A stretch of DNA of 64,000 nucleotides from Pseudoalteromonas sp. N1230-9 (GCF_032716425.1 NZ_CP090420.1:744001-808000), one strand, 5' to 3'; positions 52,617 through 62,780 are shown, numbered from the stretch's first letter. The notes: a model not told the origin generated them from the letters alone. A program made the numbers and translations.

Positions 52617-53287
52617 AGTAGAGTTTGTGAAAGATCTTTAAAAGATTTACCTATTTTCAGGGTTTTACCTGTATTTAGTTCAACAAATTCACTGTTTACA
52701 GCTATCACCTTTTGTTTGTTTACTAAAAACGATTTATGAATTTGGGTAAATGAATGGGATAGCTGTTCACTAAGCTGTTTTAGTGTTGTGCTCGCAAGTG
52801 TTACTTGCTCAGCTTGATGCACTTTCACATAGTTGCCATATGCCTCAATATACTCAATAGAATCTAAGTTAAACTTTCGTTTTTCTCTATCAACTTTAAG
52901 CGTAATGTTATTAGGCTCAGTTATATTTGGTTTAACTAAATGCTCACGCACCTTATTGAGAGCCTGTTCAAGCCTTGGCGCAGACACGGGTTTGAGTAAG
53001 TAATCTGTCACATTCAATTCAAACCCTGTTATAGCGTATTCTTGGTACGCGCTTACAATGATGACTTGGGGAGGGTGTGCCAGAGTTCTTAATAATTCGA
53101 TTCCTGTTAGCTCTGGCATATTTATATCTAAAAACACTAAGTCAACAGTGGATTTAGCTAACCCATAAAGGGCATCTTTTGCGCTAACATATTGAGCTAT
53201 AATCTTAATATCAGAATGTGCCTGTAGGTGATGTTCAATCACTTGATGGGCAAGGGGTTCATCGTCAACGATGATTGCTCTTATCAT
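52613..53287 (-). CDS. LytTR-family response regulator
   Basis: A 224-residue response regulator. The receiver domain (residues 1-120) has the acidic pair in IIVDDEPLAHQ and the phosphoacceptor Asp in VFLDINMPE, and ends with the Lys in LLKPVSAP. The C-terminal LytTR DNA-binding domain follows (IEYIEAYGNYVKVHQ, then FTQIHKSFLVNKQKVIAV). Its start overlaps the stop of the kinase gene (ATGA), so they are a two-component pair. LytTR regulators often control neighbouring transport genes, making the divergent ABC genes a likely target. Confidence 0.95.
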   Translation of the reverse strand: MIRAIIVDDEPLAHQVIEHHLQAHSDIKIIAQYVSAKDALYGLAKSTVDLVFLDINMPELTGIELLRTLAHPPQVIIVSAYQEYAITGFELNVTDYLLKPVSAPRLEQALNKVREHLVKPNITEPNNITLKVDREKRKFNLDSIEYIEAYGNYVKVHQAEQVTLASTTLKQLSEQLSHSFTQIHKSFLVNKQKVIAVNSEFVELNTGKTLKIGKSFKDLSQTLL

Positions 53288-54792
53288 TTTGATAACTCCA
53301 AAGTTAAGGTTGTCTGCCAGTGTGTCGCGTGTTTTTTAGCCGTTAAGGTATGTTTATTTGGGTATAACAGTTCTAGTCTTTTTTGCAGATTACTAAGCCC
53401 CATGCCTGGGTGGCTTTTTTCAGTTTGGGTATTTATGGAGTTTTCACAAAACAGAGTTAGCACAGTGTCATTTATAGTAATTGTGAGTGTTACTTTTGTT
53501 GAGTCCGATGCAGGTTCTACACCGTGTTTAATGGCATTTTCGACGATTATAATCAGTAATAAAGGCGCTATATGAAGATCATCGACTCTATCAGGCCAAG
53601 TTAGGTTAAATAAGTATTTGTTTGCGCTTCTAATTTTTTGTAGCTCTATAAAGCTTTTTAGGTATGCCAATTCTTTTTCTAATAAAACCACTGGCTTTTG
53701 TCCTTCATAGACAGTGTATCTTAATAAATCTGCTAAATGCATAACCAACTGTGGCGCATGCTCTGATTTTGTGAGCGTGAGTGCATATAAATTGTTTAGG
53801 GTGTTAAATAAAAAATGTGGGTTAACTTGTTGTTGAAGAAGTTTTAATTCGGTTTTGGTTTGCTGTTTTGCTATTTCATTTAATTTACTTTGCTGTTGCT
53901 GTCTTTCAAAAGCAAGGATGATAGGTGTAGTAATGATCAGAAAGAAAAACATAAACTGATAATTATATTTAGCAAAAATATTTTGGTTACCACTTGGTGT
54001 TAGATTCGCAATATGTTGTGGTAAATCATTAATAGGTAATGTTAGCACCAGTGCGACAAGTAACGGGGTTAGTGTAGCCATAAAAATGAGGCATGAGGCC
54101 ACAAAAGTGAAGACACCGTAGTTTGCTAATAAATGGCGAATAAGCATGTAGCGATTTATTAAATATAAGCTGTATATGATAACGGCATAAACGCCAAGTT
54201 GAAGAAAGTAAAATAAAAACTGATCAAACTCTGAAAAGAATTTGCCAACATCAAAAATTAGTTCGAATGGTTGATTTAATAAAGGGTCTTGATGGCTATT
54301 AAGTATACCTGCGAACAAAAAAGCCCAACAAATCAGTATCATTAGCACCACGTTATCTAATGATATAAAAGAGATAAACCACCTAGCAATTAAGCTGTTT
54401 TTATTGGTCTTATTACGCTGTGAAACCAGCCAAAGTAAGCTGGCTAACGAGCACAAAATCCAACATTGCACGCTTAAGTATTGCCATTGAGCGTAAGTTG
54501 AAGAAACTAGAGCAAGTGTATATACGCTGAGCGGATACAAAGTGAAGCCTGTAAGCCACACCAAGGTTGGGCTTTTATATGTTCCCTTGAATGTTAAAAG
54601 GTGGGCAATTAAAAAGGGCAGGCATTCCAATAACAGTTGCAGATTTATTTTTAAATATAAAGCAGGGGAGTCAAGCCTTAACGACAGGTAGCGTGTATGA
54701 CCTTCAAGCAAAATGGCCGCAAATACTGGCAGCAACGCAATCAAATACTTGTTATTTGAATTGCCTGATAGAAGAGAAAAAATAGCCCGCAA
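53284..54792 (-). CDS. LytS-like sensor histidine kinase
   Basis: A 502-residue membrane kinase of the His_kinase (PF06580, LytS/YehU) type. The first 290 residues hold about eight hydrophobic segments, which probably form the sensor. The kinase has the H-box QQVNPHFLFNTLNNLYAL, the N-box VENAIKHGVEP and the G-box GMGLSNLQKRLELLY. The start is TTG at 54792 with GGAG upstream; an in-frame TAG just before it rules out a longer protein. It is co-transcribed with the LytTR regulator and divergent from the ABC transporter. Confidence 0.93.
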   Translation of the reverse strand: MRAIFSLLSGNSNNKYLIALLPVFAAILLEGHTRYLSLRLDSPALYLKINLQLLLECLPFLIAHLLTFKGTYKSPTLVWLTGFTLYPLSVYTLALVSSTYAQWQYLSVQCWILCSLASLLWLVSQRNKTNKNSLIARWFISFISLDNVVLMILICWAFLFAGILNSHQDPLLNQPFELIFDVGKFFSEFDQFLFYFLQLGVYAVIIYSLYLINRYMLIRHLLANYGVFTFVASCLIFMATLTPLLVALVLTLPINDLPQHIANLTPSGNQNIFAKYNYQFMFFFLIITTPIILAFERQQQQSKLNEIAKQQTKTELKLLQQQVNPHFLFNTLNNLYALTLTKSEHAPQLVMHLADLLRYTVYEGQKPVVLLEKELAYLKSFIELQKIRSANKYLFNLTWPDRVDDLHIAPLLLIIIVENAIKHGVEPASDSTKVTLTITINDTVLTLFCENSINTQTEKSHPGMGLSNLQKRLELLYPNKHTLTAKKHATHWQTTLTLELSK

Positions 54793-55023
54793 ACGCTACT
54801 CCATTTTATTTTTATAACCTAACAAACCAGCTTAATACATGATGACCTATGAGCATAGTTAAAATCATGCTCCTTCATGCCCTTATATACTCAAGTAAGA
54901 TTAATGATTTTCGTTGTTAATGCACGAATGTAATGATGAAAGTACTTTTTTTATTGATGAACGCCAAATACTTACTTTTATCCTGTGCTTTTATAGTTTG
55001 ATCATAATTGGCTAACCGGTTTG

Positions 55024-55044
55024 GTTACAGTGACTTAATGTAAC
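55024..55044 (+). promoter_or_regulatory. Inverted repeat just upstream of the ABC genes
   Basis: GTTACA (55024-55029) and TGTAAC (55039-55044) form a perfect six-base inverted repeat spaced by nine bases, 25 bases before the ATG of the ABC ATPase. Spacing fits a dimeric regulator site or an operator. The LytTR regulator of the divergent genes normally prefers direct repeats, so this may be a site for another protein. The remainder of the 54793-55069 gap is AT-rich. Confidence 0.4.
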
Positions 55045-55069
55045 GATTCGTTAATTAAGGAATGTACCT

Positions 55070-55945
55070 ATGCTTACACTCGCAAATATTAATAAGAAAT
55101 ATGCAGATGGCACACATGCATTAAATAACATAACAATCCATTTGCCCAAAGGAATGGTGGGATTGCTTGGGCCAAATGGAGCAGGAAAATCAAGCTTAAT
55201 GCGAACATTAGCCTGCTTACAAGATGTAGACACAGGCCAAATTAATTTTGATGGTTTAAATGTTTTAGAGTACCCAGATGAATTGCGTAAGCAGCTAGGT
55301 TATTTACCACAGCAGTTTGGTGTTTATCCTGCAATGAGTTGCCATGCTTTATTAGAGCATATTGCCATATTGAAAGGTCTTAATTCAGAGCAACGTAAGC
55401 GACAAATTAATGAATTACTGTCACTTGTAAATTTAACAGCGTTTGCAAAGAAAAAAGTGAGTAAATTTTCCGGTGGTATGAAGCAGCGTTTTGGAATCGC
55501 ACAAGCCTTACTGGGTAATCCTAAACTCATTATTTTAGATGAGCCAACCGCAGGGCTTGATCCTGCCGAGCGTGAGAGCCTTAATAACTTATTGGTTTCA
55601 ATTAGCAAAGAGCGTTTAGTTTTATTATCTACCCATATTGTTGAAGATATAGAAAATCAGTGCCGCTTTGTCGCAATGATCAATCAAGGCAAACTCATTC
55701 AAAGTGGCAATGTTGATGAACTAGTGAATCAACTGGCAGGTAATGTTTGGTTATTGAAACGCTTACCATCAGAGCTACCTGCAGGCTCCTTAGTATTAAG
55801 CAAAAGTTATCGTTATGGTAAGCCTATATTTCGTGTTTACGCCCCTCAATGCCCAGAACCTGAGGCAGTCGCTGCAACTGCGACGCTACAAGATAAATAC
55901 TTTTATGAGTTGAAATCGCAAGGGGCTAAAAATGCGACTTCGTAA
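55070..55945 (+). CDS. ABC transporter ATP-binding protein
   Basis: A 291-residue ABC ATPase. Walker A is GPNGAGKSSLMR (about residues 36-47), the Q-loop is LGYLPQQFGVYPAM, the signature is SGGMKQR, Walker B is LIILDEPTAGLDP, and the H-loop is LSTHIVED. It is most like the drug- or peptide-export (ABC-2) class. Its stop lies 14 bases inside the permease-peptidase gene, so translation is coupled. AAGGA at 55057 is the ribosome site. The two genes are likely to be controlled by the divergent LytS/LytTR pair, by position. Confidence 0.94.
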   Translation: MLTLANINKKYADGTHALNNITIHLPKGMVGLLGPNGAGKSSLMRTLACLQDVDTGQINFDGLNVLEYPDELRKQLGYLPQQFGVYPAMSCHALLEHIAILKGLNSEQRKRQINELLSLVNLTAFAKKKVSKFSGGMKQRFGIAQALLGNPKLIILDEPTAGLDPAERESLNNLLVSISKERLVLLSTHIVEDIENQCRFVAMINQGKLIQSGNVDELVNQLAGNVWLLKRLPSELPAGSLVLSKSYRYGKPIFRVYAPQCPEPEAVAATATLQDKYFYELKSQGAKNATS

Positions 55946-58900
55946 TGAATTAAAGTACCTTTTTACTCAACCTATTGTTTGGTTATGTTGTGTGTTTGCG
56001 CCACTTTTTGCATTTACATTATCTTCAGGTTTGGCTATTGAAGAGGGGGATACCCTTAAACAATTTTCTTTACACCTAATATCAATACATATGATGCAGC
56101 TTGCCGTATTAGTGGGAATACTTGCCCCTGCTATTTTTTTACGGGACCAACTACACAACATGGATGAGCTGATAGGTGTAACCCCGATTACTTCAAAATA
56201 CAGAGAGCTGTTTCGTGTAGCGAGTTTACTACTATGTCTTATCATGATTTCTTTTATAGGATCTTTGATAGTTTGGTATTGGCAGTTAAGAGTGCAAGGC
56301 TTTGATTGGGAAGCTGTTAACTCTCTATTCTTAAATAGTTTTTTGGTGCTTATTCCAAATTGTAGCTTTCTGGTGGTTATGGCTTATTGGGTTTGTAAGC
56401 GGTTTCAAAGTACATTGGTAACTTACACTATTCTGGGTGCCATATGGGTTGGTTATTTGTTTTTCGCAAGTATTACCGGCAATCCTATTTTGGCAGGTAG
56501 TGGTATTATAAGTGAGTCTTTATATCAGGCATCTATTTGGCTTGATCCTTTTGCTTACTCCACGATTATTGCGGGCTTCCTAGAGCCTCAATATTGGGCG
56601 CTTGTAATAAATCGGTTGATGGTAGTAACACTTACAATTGTTATCTATATTGTGGCAGTTCGCACCACTAAGAAGAATATTAAACAAGGTACAAAGGCCT
56701 CAGAGCCAGTCTTAAATTTAAAAGTGCAATACCAGGGTATTGCACCAAAAGGGCACAATTGCTTCATATTTTTAACACTTTATAAAGTTTCAATTTTAAA
56801 TGTACTCAAGCTTCCTATAACACAACTGACTTTAGTATTGTGGTCAGTCATTGTATTTAACAGCGTTGCGTCCTCTTTTGAATATGCAGAAGCAATGAGC
56901 GTGGTTAGCCCTACGAGTATAGATGCAATTAACCATTATGCGTTTGATATGCATTTGCTCATTGGCTGTTTATTACTTGTGCTTTGGAGTTGGCAGGTTA
57001 GTTGTGCGGCAAAGCGGTTTCATATGGCTGAATTGATTGCTGCATCACCAGTAAAAACGGCAACGCTTTTACACAGCCAATTATTCACGGTAGCGACTTT
57101 AGCAATTGTTTTTTCTGTTATGAGCTTTTTGGGAGCTTCTTTTGCTGAGTGGTTTGCTGGCAGTCAGTACCATGCTAGTCAGCATATTTATATACTCGCT
57201 CTAATGTTGTTGCCACTTACTTTAGTTGCTTGGGTGAGTATATGTCTTTTCAATATTTTCCGCTCCTCCTTAGTGGCTGGCTTAGTTGTTATCGTTATCT
57301 TACTACTCAAGTTTACGCCGGTAATGACTTCCTTTGGTCTCACACATACTTTTTGGAGCCTAGCCTGGACACCGTTACAAGCTCCTAGCGAGTTTTGGGG
57401 ATACCGAGCGAGTGTAAACAGTTATTGGCCATATATGAGAGTGTGGATTGTCGCGGTACTGAGTTTTGTTGTCATAAGTCAGCTTTATAATCATCGTGGT
57501 GCTGGGCTTGGAAGACGGGCCATAAAAGTGAAAGATACATGGTTAGTGCTGCCTGTCCTTTTATCTGTTTATTTATTTGCGCAGTTGCATTTTAATTTAG
57601 TGGCAGAAAAGCCGTTAACTAACTCACATAAACGTGAAGCATTTAAAGCCAACTACGAAAGCACATTTGCTCATTGGAAATATAAAGAACAACCAATCAT
57701 TAGTCATATTGATGCTAATATTGATTTTTATCCTGATAAACAGTTTGCACAATTTGAACTCAAATATACTCTAACCAACCCTCATTCTATTGCTATAAAA
57801 CGTATCCTAGTTGGCAGAGCAGGCTTTTATAAATGGGCAGACATAAAAATTGCAGGTGCAAACCAAGTTGCTTTTTATCCATCATTAAATCAAGCAGTGT
57901 ATGAATTTGAGTCTGCTATAAAACCAGGTGAAATCACAAAGCTCACCACGCAGTTTGAAGTTCACCAAGCAAAGCTTTGGCCCGCAGTGGGGCATCAAGT
58001 TCTCACTCCTGAGTTTAGCTATATTCGTGCGGTTCCCGTATTGCCAACGGTTGGGTATCAAGTAAATTACGAACTAACAGACCGCCATCTACGCAAAGAC
58101 CATGGTTTGCTAAATAAGTTAATTTCTGTACCGTCAGAGCTGTTTGCTGTTAAGGGAAATAGACCACAGAGATATGATCGCATAACTATGTCGAGCACGA
58201 TATCAACCGCAATTGGCTATCATGTTGTGACGCAAGGCACACAAATAGCCCATCAGCGCGAAGATAATCGCGAAGTTTTTAAGTTTAAAACGGATACGGC
58301 ATTTAATAATCTACCTGCATGGATTTCTATCCCAGAACCGCCAATAACAGAGCTACTAGATGAGGTAAAATTACAGGTATATGCACCTCGAAAAAACTTA
58401 ACTGAGTCATCAGATTCAATGGCAGTTAATATGCAGGCGATGAAAGATACACTGACTTGGTTTAAAGATAATATTGTTGCTTATAAAGCAAAAACATTGA
58501 GCATAGTTGCCGCGCCCAAGTTTGGTGGAACGGGTTATGCCTTGCCTGAGATTATACTTATTGGTAATAAAGTTGGCTTTAGGGCATCTCCTAGCTTTGA
58601 TGCTGGTTTTGATCAGCGCTATCGGCGCGCAGTTCATGAAACGGCTCATCAGTGGTTTGGTCATGATATAGGTAACAGCGTTCCTGATGACAGTGCCTTT
58701 TTAGTTGAATCGATGGCGAAGTACATAGAGTTAGTCATGATAGAAAAGCGTTACGGAAAAGCGGCGATGAATGCACTCGTTGATTACGAAACTAGGCGGT
58801 ATGAGCAAGCTTTACGGGCAGACACTTCAGCTAAACAGGTATTTATAAATTCAACAAAAAGTTATGAGCAATATTCTAAAGCGACAATTGTGTTTGCAAA

Positions 58901-59072
58901 GCTAAGGAATAAAGTAGGTGATGAAGTGATCATAAAAGCACTCAAGTCTGTTTGGAAAAACTATGCATACCCAAATCGACCCGCAACTTCTATGGATTTC
59001 ATACGTGCTTTGCAAGCGCATGCTAAAAGTAGCGATAGCGCATTAATTAGAGAGCTGTTTTTAGCGCCTTAG
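55932..59072 (+). CDS. ABC permease fused to an M1-family metallopeptidase
   Basis: A 1046-residue fusion. The first 550 residues have about twelve membrane segments in two sets, like an ABC-2 permease (for example the first set at 10-250 and the second at 285-540). The C-terminal part (about 600-1046) is an M1 aminopeptidase-like domain with the zinc motif HETAHQWFGH and a downstream Glu in FLVESMAKY, 19 residues after the second His. The GAMEN exopeptidase motif looks degenerate (FGGTGYALPE). A membrane-held peptidase linked to an exporter suggests peptide processing or clearance. Similar fusions occur in Alteromonadales and Bacteroidetes. Confidence 0.88.
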   Translation: MRLRNELKYLFTQPIVWLCCVFAPLFAFTLSSGLAIEEGDTLKQFSLHLISIHMMQLAVLVGILAPAIFLRDQLHNMDELIGVTPITSKYRELFRVASLLLCLIMISFIGSLIVWYWQLRVQGFDWEAVNSLFLNSFLVLIPNCSFLVVMAYWVCKRFQSTLVTYTILGAIWVGYLFFASITGNPILAGSGIISESLYQASIWLDPFAYSTIIAGFLEPQYWALVINRLMVVTLTIVIYIVAVRTTKKNIKQGTKASEPVLNLKVQYQGIAPKGHNCFIFLTLYKVSILNVLKLPITQLTLVLWSVIVFNSVASSFEYAEAMSVVSPTSIDAINHYAFDMHLLIGCLLLVLWSWQVSCAAKRFHMAELIAASPVKTATLLHSQLFTVATLAIVFSVMSFLGASFAEWFAGSQYHASQHIYILALMLLPLTLVAWVSICLFNIFRSSLVAGLVVIVILLLKFTPVMTSFGLTHTFWSLAWTPLQAPSEFWGYRASVNSYWPYMRVWIVAVLSFVVISQLYNHRGAGLGRRAIKVKDTWLVLPVLLSVYLFAQLHFNLVAEKPLTNSHKREAFKANYESTFAHWKYKEQPIISHIDANIDFYPDKQFAQFELKYTLTNPHSIAIKRILVGRAGFYKWADIKIAGANQVAFYPSLNQAVYEFESAIKPGEITKLTTQFEVHQAKLWPAVGHQVLTPEFSYIRAVPVLPTVGYQVNYELTDRHLRKDHGLLNKLISVPSELFAVKGNRPQRYDRITMSSTISTAIGYHVVTQGTQIAHQREDNREVFKFKTDTAFNNLPAWISIPEPPITELLDEVKLQVYAPRKNLTESSDSMAVNMQAMKDTLTWFKDNIVAYKAKTLSIVAAPKFGGTGYALPEIILIGNKVGFRASPSFDAGFDQRYRRAVHETAHQWFGHDIGNSVPDDSAFLVESMAKYIELVMIEKRYGKAAMNALVDYETRRYEQALRADTSAKQVFINSTKSYEQYSKATIVFAKLRNKVGDEVIIKALKSVWKNYAYPNRPATSMDFIRALQAHAKSSDSALIRELFLAP

Positions 59073-59081
59073 ATTAGTAAA

Positions 59082-59110
59082 AAGCCACAGGTTATAAAAC
59101 ACTGTGGCTT
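59082..59110 (-). terminator. Terminator between the convergent ABC and TonB genes
   Basis: AAGCCACAG (59082-59090) and CTGTGGCTT (59102-59110) form a nine-base perfect stem with an 11-base loop. On the minus strand it is followed by a run of T (complement of the A run at 59079-59083), so it works best for the TonB receptor gene. It may also slow transcription from the ABC side. Confidence 0.82.
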
Positions 59111-59150
59111 GGGTATTGATTCTTTCAATCAAGGGGTTTGGGAGAATCGC

Positions 59151-61409
59151 TTAAAACTCGTAGCTAATGCTTAAGCGTGTAGTACGAGGCATAATGTAAC
59201 GACCATTCGGTGCATCCGCATTACGAGGGTCACCTTCAGTGATACCTTGCTCGTCAGTTAAGTTATCAACCGCTAACTGCACTTTAATACCTTCCATAGG
59301 CTCAACAATTAACCCTAAGTCTACTTTTTCGTAGCCTTCTAACACAACTGTATTTTCGTTGTTGCCGAAGCGGTCATCAACCGCTGAGATTGTGCCGTAT
59401 AAGGTTGCATACATGCCACTTACTTCAAAGTCGTAGCTTGGTGTTACACGTACTTGCCATTTTGGCTGACGTTGGCTTTCGTTACCTTCGTTGCTTGGGC
59501 TTTCAGTGATTTCAGTTTCTTGAAGCGTTGAATTTAAGTTAACTGAGAAACCAGATTCGTGGTTGTAGTTATAATCAAGCTCAATACCGTAGGCTTCGTT
59601 GGTTAAGATTTCTGCTGGTACGCCTGGGCGACGAACAAAGGTGTCACCTTTTACTTCGTTTGTGAAAAGTGTTGCATAGAAATCGGTGCTATCAGTTAAT
59701 AGTTTATAACCAAACTCGGCTTGTGTTACTTCTTTAATTAGCTTTTCGCCACCTTCGTATGCATCAAAGTTATCGCGGAAGTCGTCAAAGTAAGGCATTT
59801 TGTAACCACGGTTTACGCGGGCAAATACACCCATGTCATCGTTAATTGAGTAGTTAATACCCGTTGTCCACGATGTTTTGCTTTCGTCATATTGAACAGA
59901 CTTGTCGATTACGCCATCAAGACCTTCATCAACTGAGTATTCTACTTCGTGGTTTTCAAAACGAACACCAGCATCAAGTGTAAAGTCATCGTTGAATTTA
60001 TACTGAGCCGTTGTGTAAAAAGCATTGGTGCGCGCATCACCTGTAGAGTTGATATCGTAGTTGAAGTCACAACCATCAACACTTGCATTACATTCGATGC
60101 CGTCTAGCATTTCGCCGCCCGCTTCAAGTACGTGATACGCTGTGTTACCTAAGCTCCACCAGTCATTTGCTGATGTGCTTGCTGTGTAATAACCAAATGC
60201 CAGTGATAAGTTATCAAGCTTTTTAGCAAATGCTAAATCATTGGTAAATGCGCTGATTTCTTTTAAAACCACCCAACGGCCAAGTTGTTGAACCGCTGTG
60301 CCTGCATTATATTCTGTGCCAGTTACCGCACCTGTTGCTGTTTCACCATTATCAGCAACAGCGCCAACCGTTGTTGCAGAACTAGCAGGCACTAAACCAT
60401 ACGTGTTTGCATCACCCTTGGTGATGTTAAAGCGATCTGTGAAACTCCAACCGTTATCGAATTCAAGCTTAATGCTACCGCCAGAAACATGGCCCTTCCA
60501 TCCACGGCCTTCACCTAAGTCGATTTGTTGCTCGTCATTATTTGCGCCTGTGTAAATTGTCGCTTGGCGATTTAAAGTTCCTAGTTGTGTGTAGCTTGCA
60601 TCAACACCGTCAACATTTAGTGGCGTAGGTAAGTACCAAGCACCGTGGTCGTCAGTTTGACGGGTGTATAAATTAATAGTGCCGTTTTCCAACTCTTTAG
60701 TGATATTAATTGTGAACTGGCTGCCTTTTTCTGATGTGAAACCTGCATCACGAATACCTGGAGAGCGTTTAACATAACCACCCACCATGAAGTATAAGTC
60801 ATCAGAAATCTCACCACTAACCATAGCGTCAATGCGTTGTAAGTCGTAATCTGAGGTTGTGTATTTGAATACGCCTTCGGTATCTTCACTACCACGTTTA
60901 AGGCGGAAGTTAGTTGTTAAACCAGGTTGGCCGTTAGATACAACAGGGTTTGGGCCACCGCGCAGTGCTTCCATTGTTTCGATGGTTTCATCTAAACGGA
61001 ATAACGACGAGTTTTCTAAAAATGACAAAGTAGGCGCAGGGTAGATTGGCGAACCTTCAAGGCTTAAGGTTAAAAATGGAGCATCGCCACCGCCAGGAAA
61101 ACCACGTACAAACACGTTCGCACCAGATTCACCCCCCGAGCTTTCTACCCACACACCTGGTACGGCTTTGAACAAATCAGCCGTACTTTTTGGCGATAAT
61201 TTAACAATTTGATCAGCATCGATATTGGTTACGGCATAGCCTGCATCAATTTTACGTACGCCAATACCTGCTGGTGTACCAGATACAATAATACGTTCAA
61301 CTTTTTCTTTAGCTGGCTGTTCAGTTTGCTCTTCGGCCATAACAGTTTGGCCACTTAAAGCTAGCAAAATTGCAGAGGCTAGCGCACTGCGTGTGTATGT
61401 AGTTGTCAT
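59151..61409 (-). CDS. TonB-dependent outer-membrane receptor
   Basis: A 752-residue outer-membrane receptor. A signal peptide (SALASAILLALSGQTVMA, then EEQ) leads into a plug domain (VERIIVSGTPAGIGVRKIDA, LFKAVPGVWVESSGGESGAN, VFVRGFPGG) and a 22-strand barrel ending in the typical aromatic RLSISYEF. It takes up a large substrate using TonB energy. Next to it are a LacI regulator and an MFS carrier, so the substrate is probably a sugar or oligosaccharide. A palindromic operator lies about 95 bases upstream. Confidence 0.94.
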   Translation of the reverse strand: MTTTYTRSALASAILLALSGQTVMAEEQTEQPAKEKVERIIVSGTPAGIGVRKIDAGYAVTNIDADQIVKLSPKSTADLFKAVPGVWVESSGGESGANVFVRGFPGGGDAPFLTLSLEGSPIYPAPTLSFLENSSLFRLDETIETMEALRGGPNPVVSNGQPGLTTNFRLKRGSEDTEGVFKYTTSDYDLQRIDAMVSGEISDDLYFMVGGYVKRSPGIRDAGFTSEKGSQFTINITKELENGTINLYTRQTDDHGAWYLPTPLNVDGVDASYTQLGTLNRQATIYTGANNDEQQIDLGEGRGWKGHVSGGSIKLEFDNGWSFTDRFNITKGDANTYGLVPASSATTVGAVADNGETATGAVTGTEYNAGTAVQQLGRWVVLKEISAFTNDLAFAKKLDNLSLAFGYYTASTSANDWWSLGNTAYHVLEAGGEMLDGIECNASVDGCDFNYDINSTGDARTNAFYTTAQYKFNDDFTLDAGVRFENHEVEYSVDEGLDGVIDKSVQYDESKTSWTTGINYSINDDMGVFARVNRGYKMPYFDDFRDNFDAYEGGEKLIKEVTQAEFGYKLLTDSTDFYATLFTNEVKGDTFVRRPGVPAEILTNEAYGIELDYNYNHESGFSVNLNSTLQETEITESPSNEGNESQRQPKWQVRVTPSYDFEVSGMYATLYGTISAVDDRFGNNENTVVLEGYEKVDLGLIVEPMEGIKVQLAVDNLTDEQGITEGDPRNADAPNGRYIMPRTTRLSISYEF

Positions 61410-61502
61410 TGTGTGTTCCCATTCTTTGTATTGTTGAGTGCAAAGCGATAACAGCTGTTTTAAAGATGTTAATGCAATGCTTATTTAAACCTTAGAATGT
61501 TA

Positions 61503-61516
61503 TGCAAACGTTTGCA
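61503..61516. promoter_or_regulatory. LacI-type operator before the TonB receptor
   Basis: TGCAAACGTTTGCA is a perfect 14-base palindrome, with the central CG typical of LacI/PurR-family operators. It sits in the 262-base gap between the receptor gene and the divergent LacI gene. The same site recurs at 62715-62728, before the MFS gene. It is most likely bound by the LacI-family protein encoded between the two copies. Confidence 0.88.
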
Positions 61517-61671
61517 ATTGTTTTTTGCAGTTCTTTGTCGGATTTTTGAACATCATCTACGTTTGTTCATGTATACATTGGGAAAAATAATATTTCCTAC
61601 GGCGCAGCGGATTGCGCTGATTAATGGTATATTGCTTGTTTCTATATTTAGTAAGGCTCTGTGTTAGCATC

Positions 61672-62679
61672 ATGAATGATAAAAAACTAAAGTTAGCTGA
61701 TTTAGCCAAGTTGGCCGGTGTTTCCACATCGACTGTATCTCGTGCACTCAATGATAACCCATTGATAAAAAAAGAAACGCGAGAAATGCTTCAACGATTA
61801 GCTAAAAAACACAACTTTAGTTTAAACACAGCTGCTAGTCGTTTACGTACTCAAAAAACAAATGTTGTCGCTGTAATCATTAATCTTGATGGCGATACAG
61901 AACAGTCAATTAACGACCCATTTTTACTTAAAGTTGTAGGTGAGATTAACCTTGCTTTGAACAAGCATGGCCTTGAGCTTTTGCTATCAAACTCATTTAT
62001 GGCCAGTGATGATTGGGCTAACTATTTTATTAATAGTCGCCGAGCCGATGGCATCATTGTGGTTGGTCAAGGTAAAAGCCAAGCAAATATTGAAACTGCT
62101 GCAAATGCAGGCGTCCCTTTAGTTGTGTGGGGAGATCCTAAAAGTAAAAGTAACTATCCTATTGTCGGGAGTGATAATTATTTAGGTGGTCGTCTTGCAA
62201 CTGAGCACTTATTGGCAAATGGCGCTAAAGATATTTTGTTTTTAGGTGATCCTGGGCATGCTGAAATAGGAGAGCGCCACCGCGGTTATTTAGATGCTAT
62301 TTCTGAAGCAAAAGCTACACCTCACGTGGTCTCTATTGATATTACCAGTAGTGCTGCTTACAAAGGAATTAACCAGTTATTGGTAGAAAAAGGGCTGTGT
62401 TTTGATGGCATTATGGCGTGTAGTGATATGGTGGCTTTTGGTGCGATGAAAGCGCTAAAAGAGCGTTATATTAGTATTCCAACCGATGTTGCACTGGTTG
62501 GCTTTGATGATATTGCTATGGCGGATATCAGTCATCCTTCTTTGTCGAGTATTAAACAAAATACCCAACGAGCCTCGGTTATTCTTGTTGAAAAGTTGTT
62601 AGCCCAGTTAGCAGGACAGTCGGTAGAATCTCAAGTTGTTGAAATAGAACTCGTAAATAGGCAGTCGAGCCAGCGCTAA
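61672..62679 (+). CDS. LacI-family transcription regulator
   Basis: A 335-residue LacI/GalR regulator. The DNA-binding headpiece is residues 7-55 (KLADLAKLAGVSTSTVSRAL is the helix-turn-helix; NFSLNTAASRLRTQ forms the hinge). A periplasmic-binding-protein-like sensor domain follows, with SRRADGIIVVGQG, YPIVGSDNYLGGRLATEHL and VGFDDIAMA. The frame opens at 61624, but ATG 61672 is the proper start. It should bind the two palindromes at 61503 and 62715 and release when a sugar appears, controlling the receptor and the MFS carrier. Confidence 0.95.
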   Translation: MNDKKLKLADLAKLAGVSTSTVSRALNDNPLIKKETREMLQRLAKKHNFSLNTAASRLRTQKTNVVAVIINLDGDTEQSINDPFLLKVVGEINLALNKHGLELLLSNSFMASDDWANYFINSRRADGIIVVGQGKSQANIETAANAGVPLVVWGDPKSKSNYPIVGSDNYLGGRLATEHLLANGAKDILFLGDPGHAEIGERHRGYLDAISEAKATPHVVSIDITSSAAYKGINQLLVEKGLCFDGIMACSDMVAFGAMKALKERYISIPTDVALVGFDDIAMADISHPSLSSIKQNTQRASVILVEKLLAQLAGQSVESQVVEIELVNRQSSQR

Positions 62680-62711
62680 GTCTATTGAATGTTAGCATGA
62701 TGTGTAATTTT

Positions 62712-62731
62712 AAATGCAAACGTTTGCATTT
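62712..62731. promoter_or_regulatory. LacI-type operator before the MFS gene
   Basis: AAATGCAAACGTTTGCATTT is a perfect 20-base palindrome containing the same 14-base core as the operator at 61503. It lies between the LacI gene stop and the MFS start, 50 bases before the ATG. A weak -10-like element (TAGACT near 62749) follows. The two matching sites define a local regulon. Confidence 0.88.
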
Positions 62732-62780
62732 TATTTTGCGCTAAACTAGACTGAATAAAAATAATCATAGGTTGAAGTGA

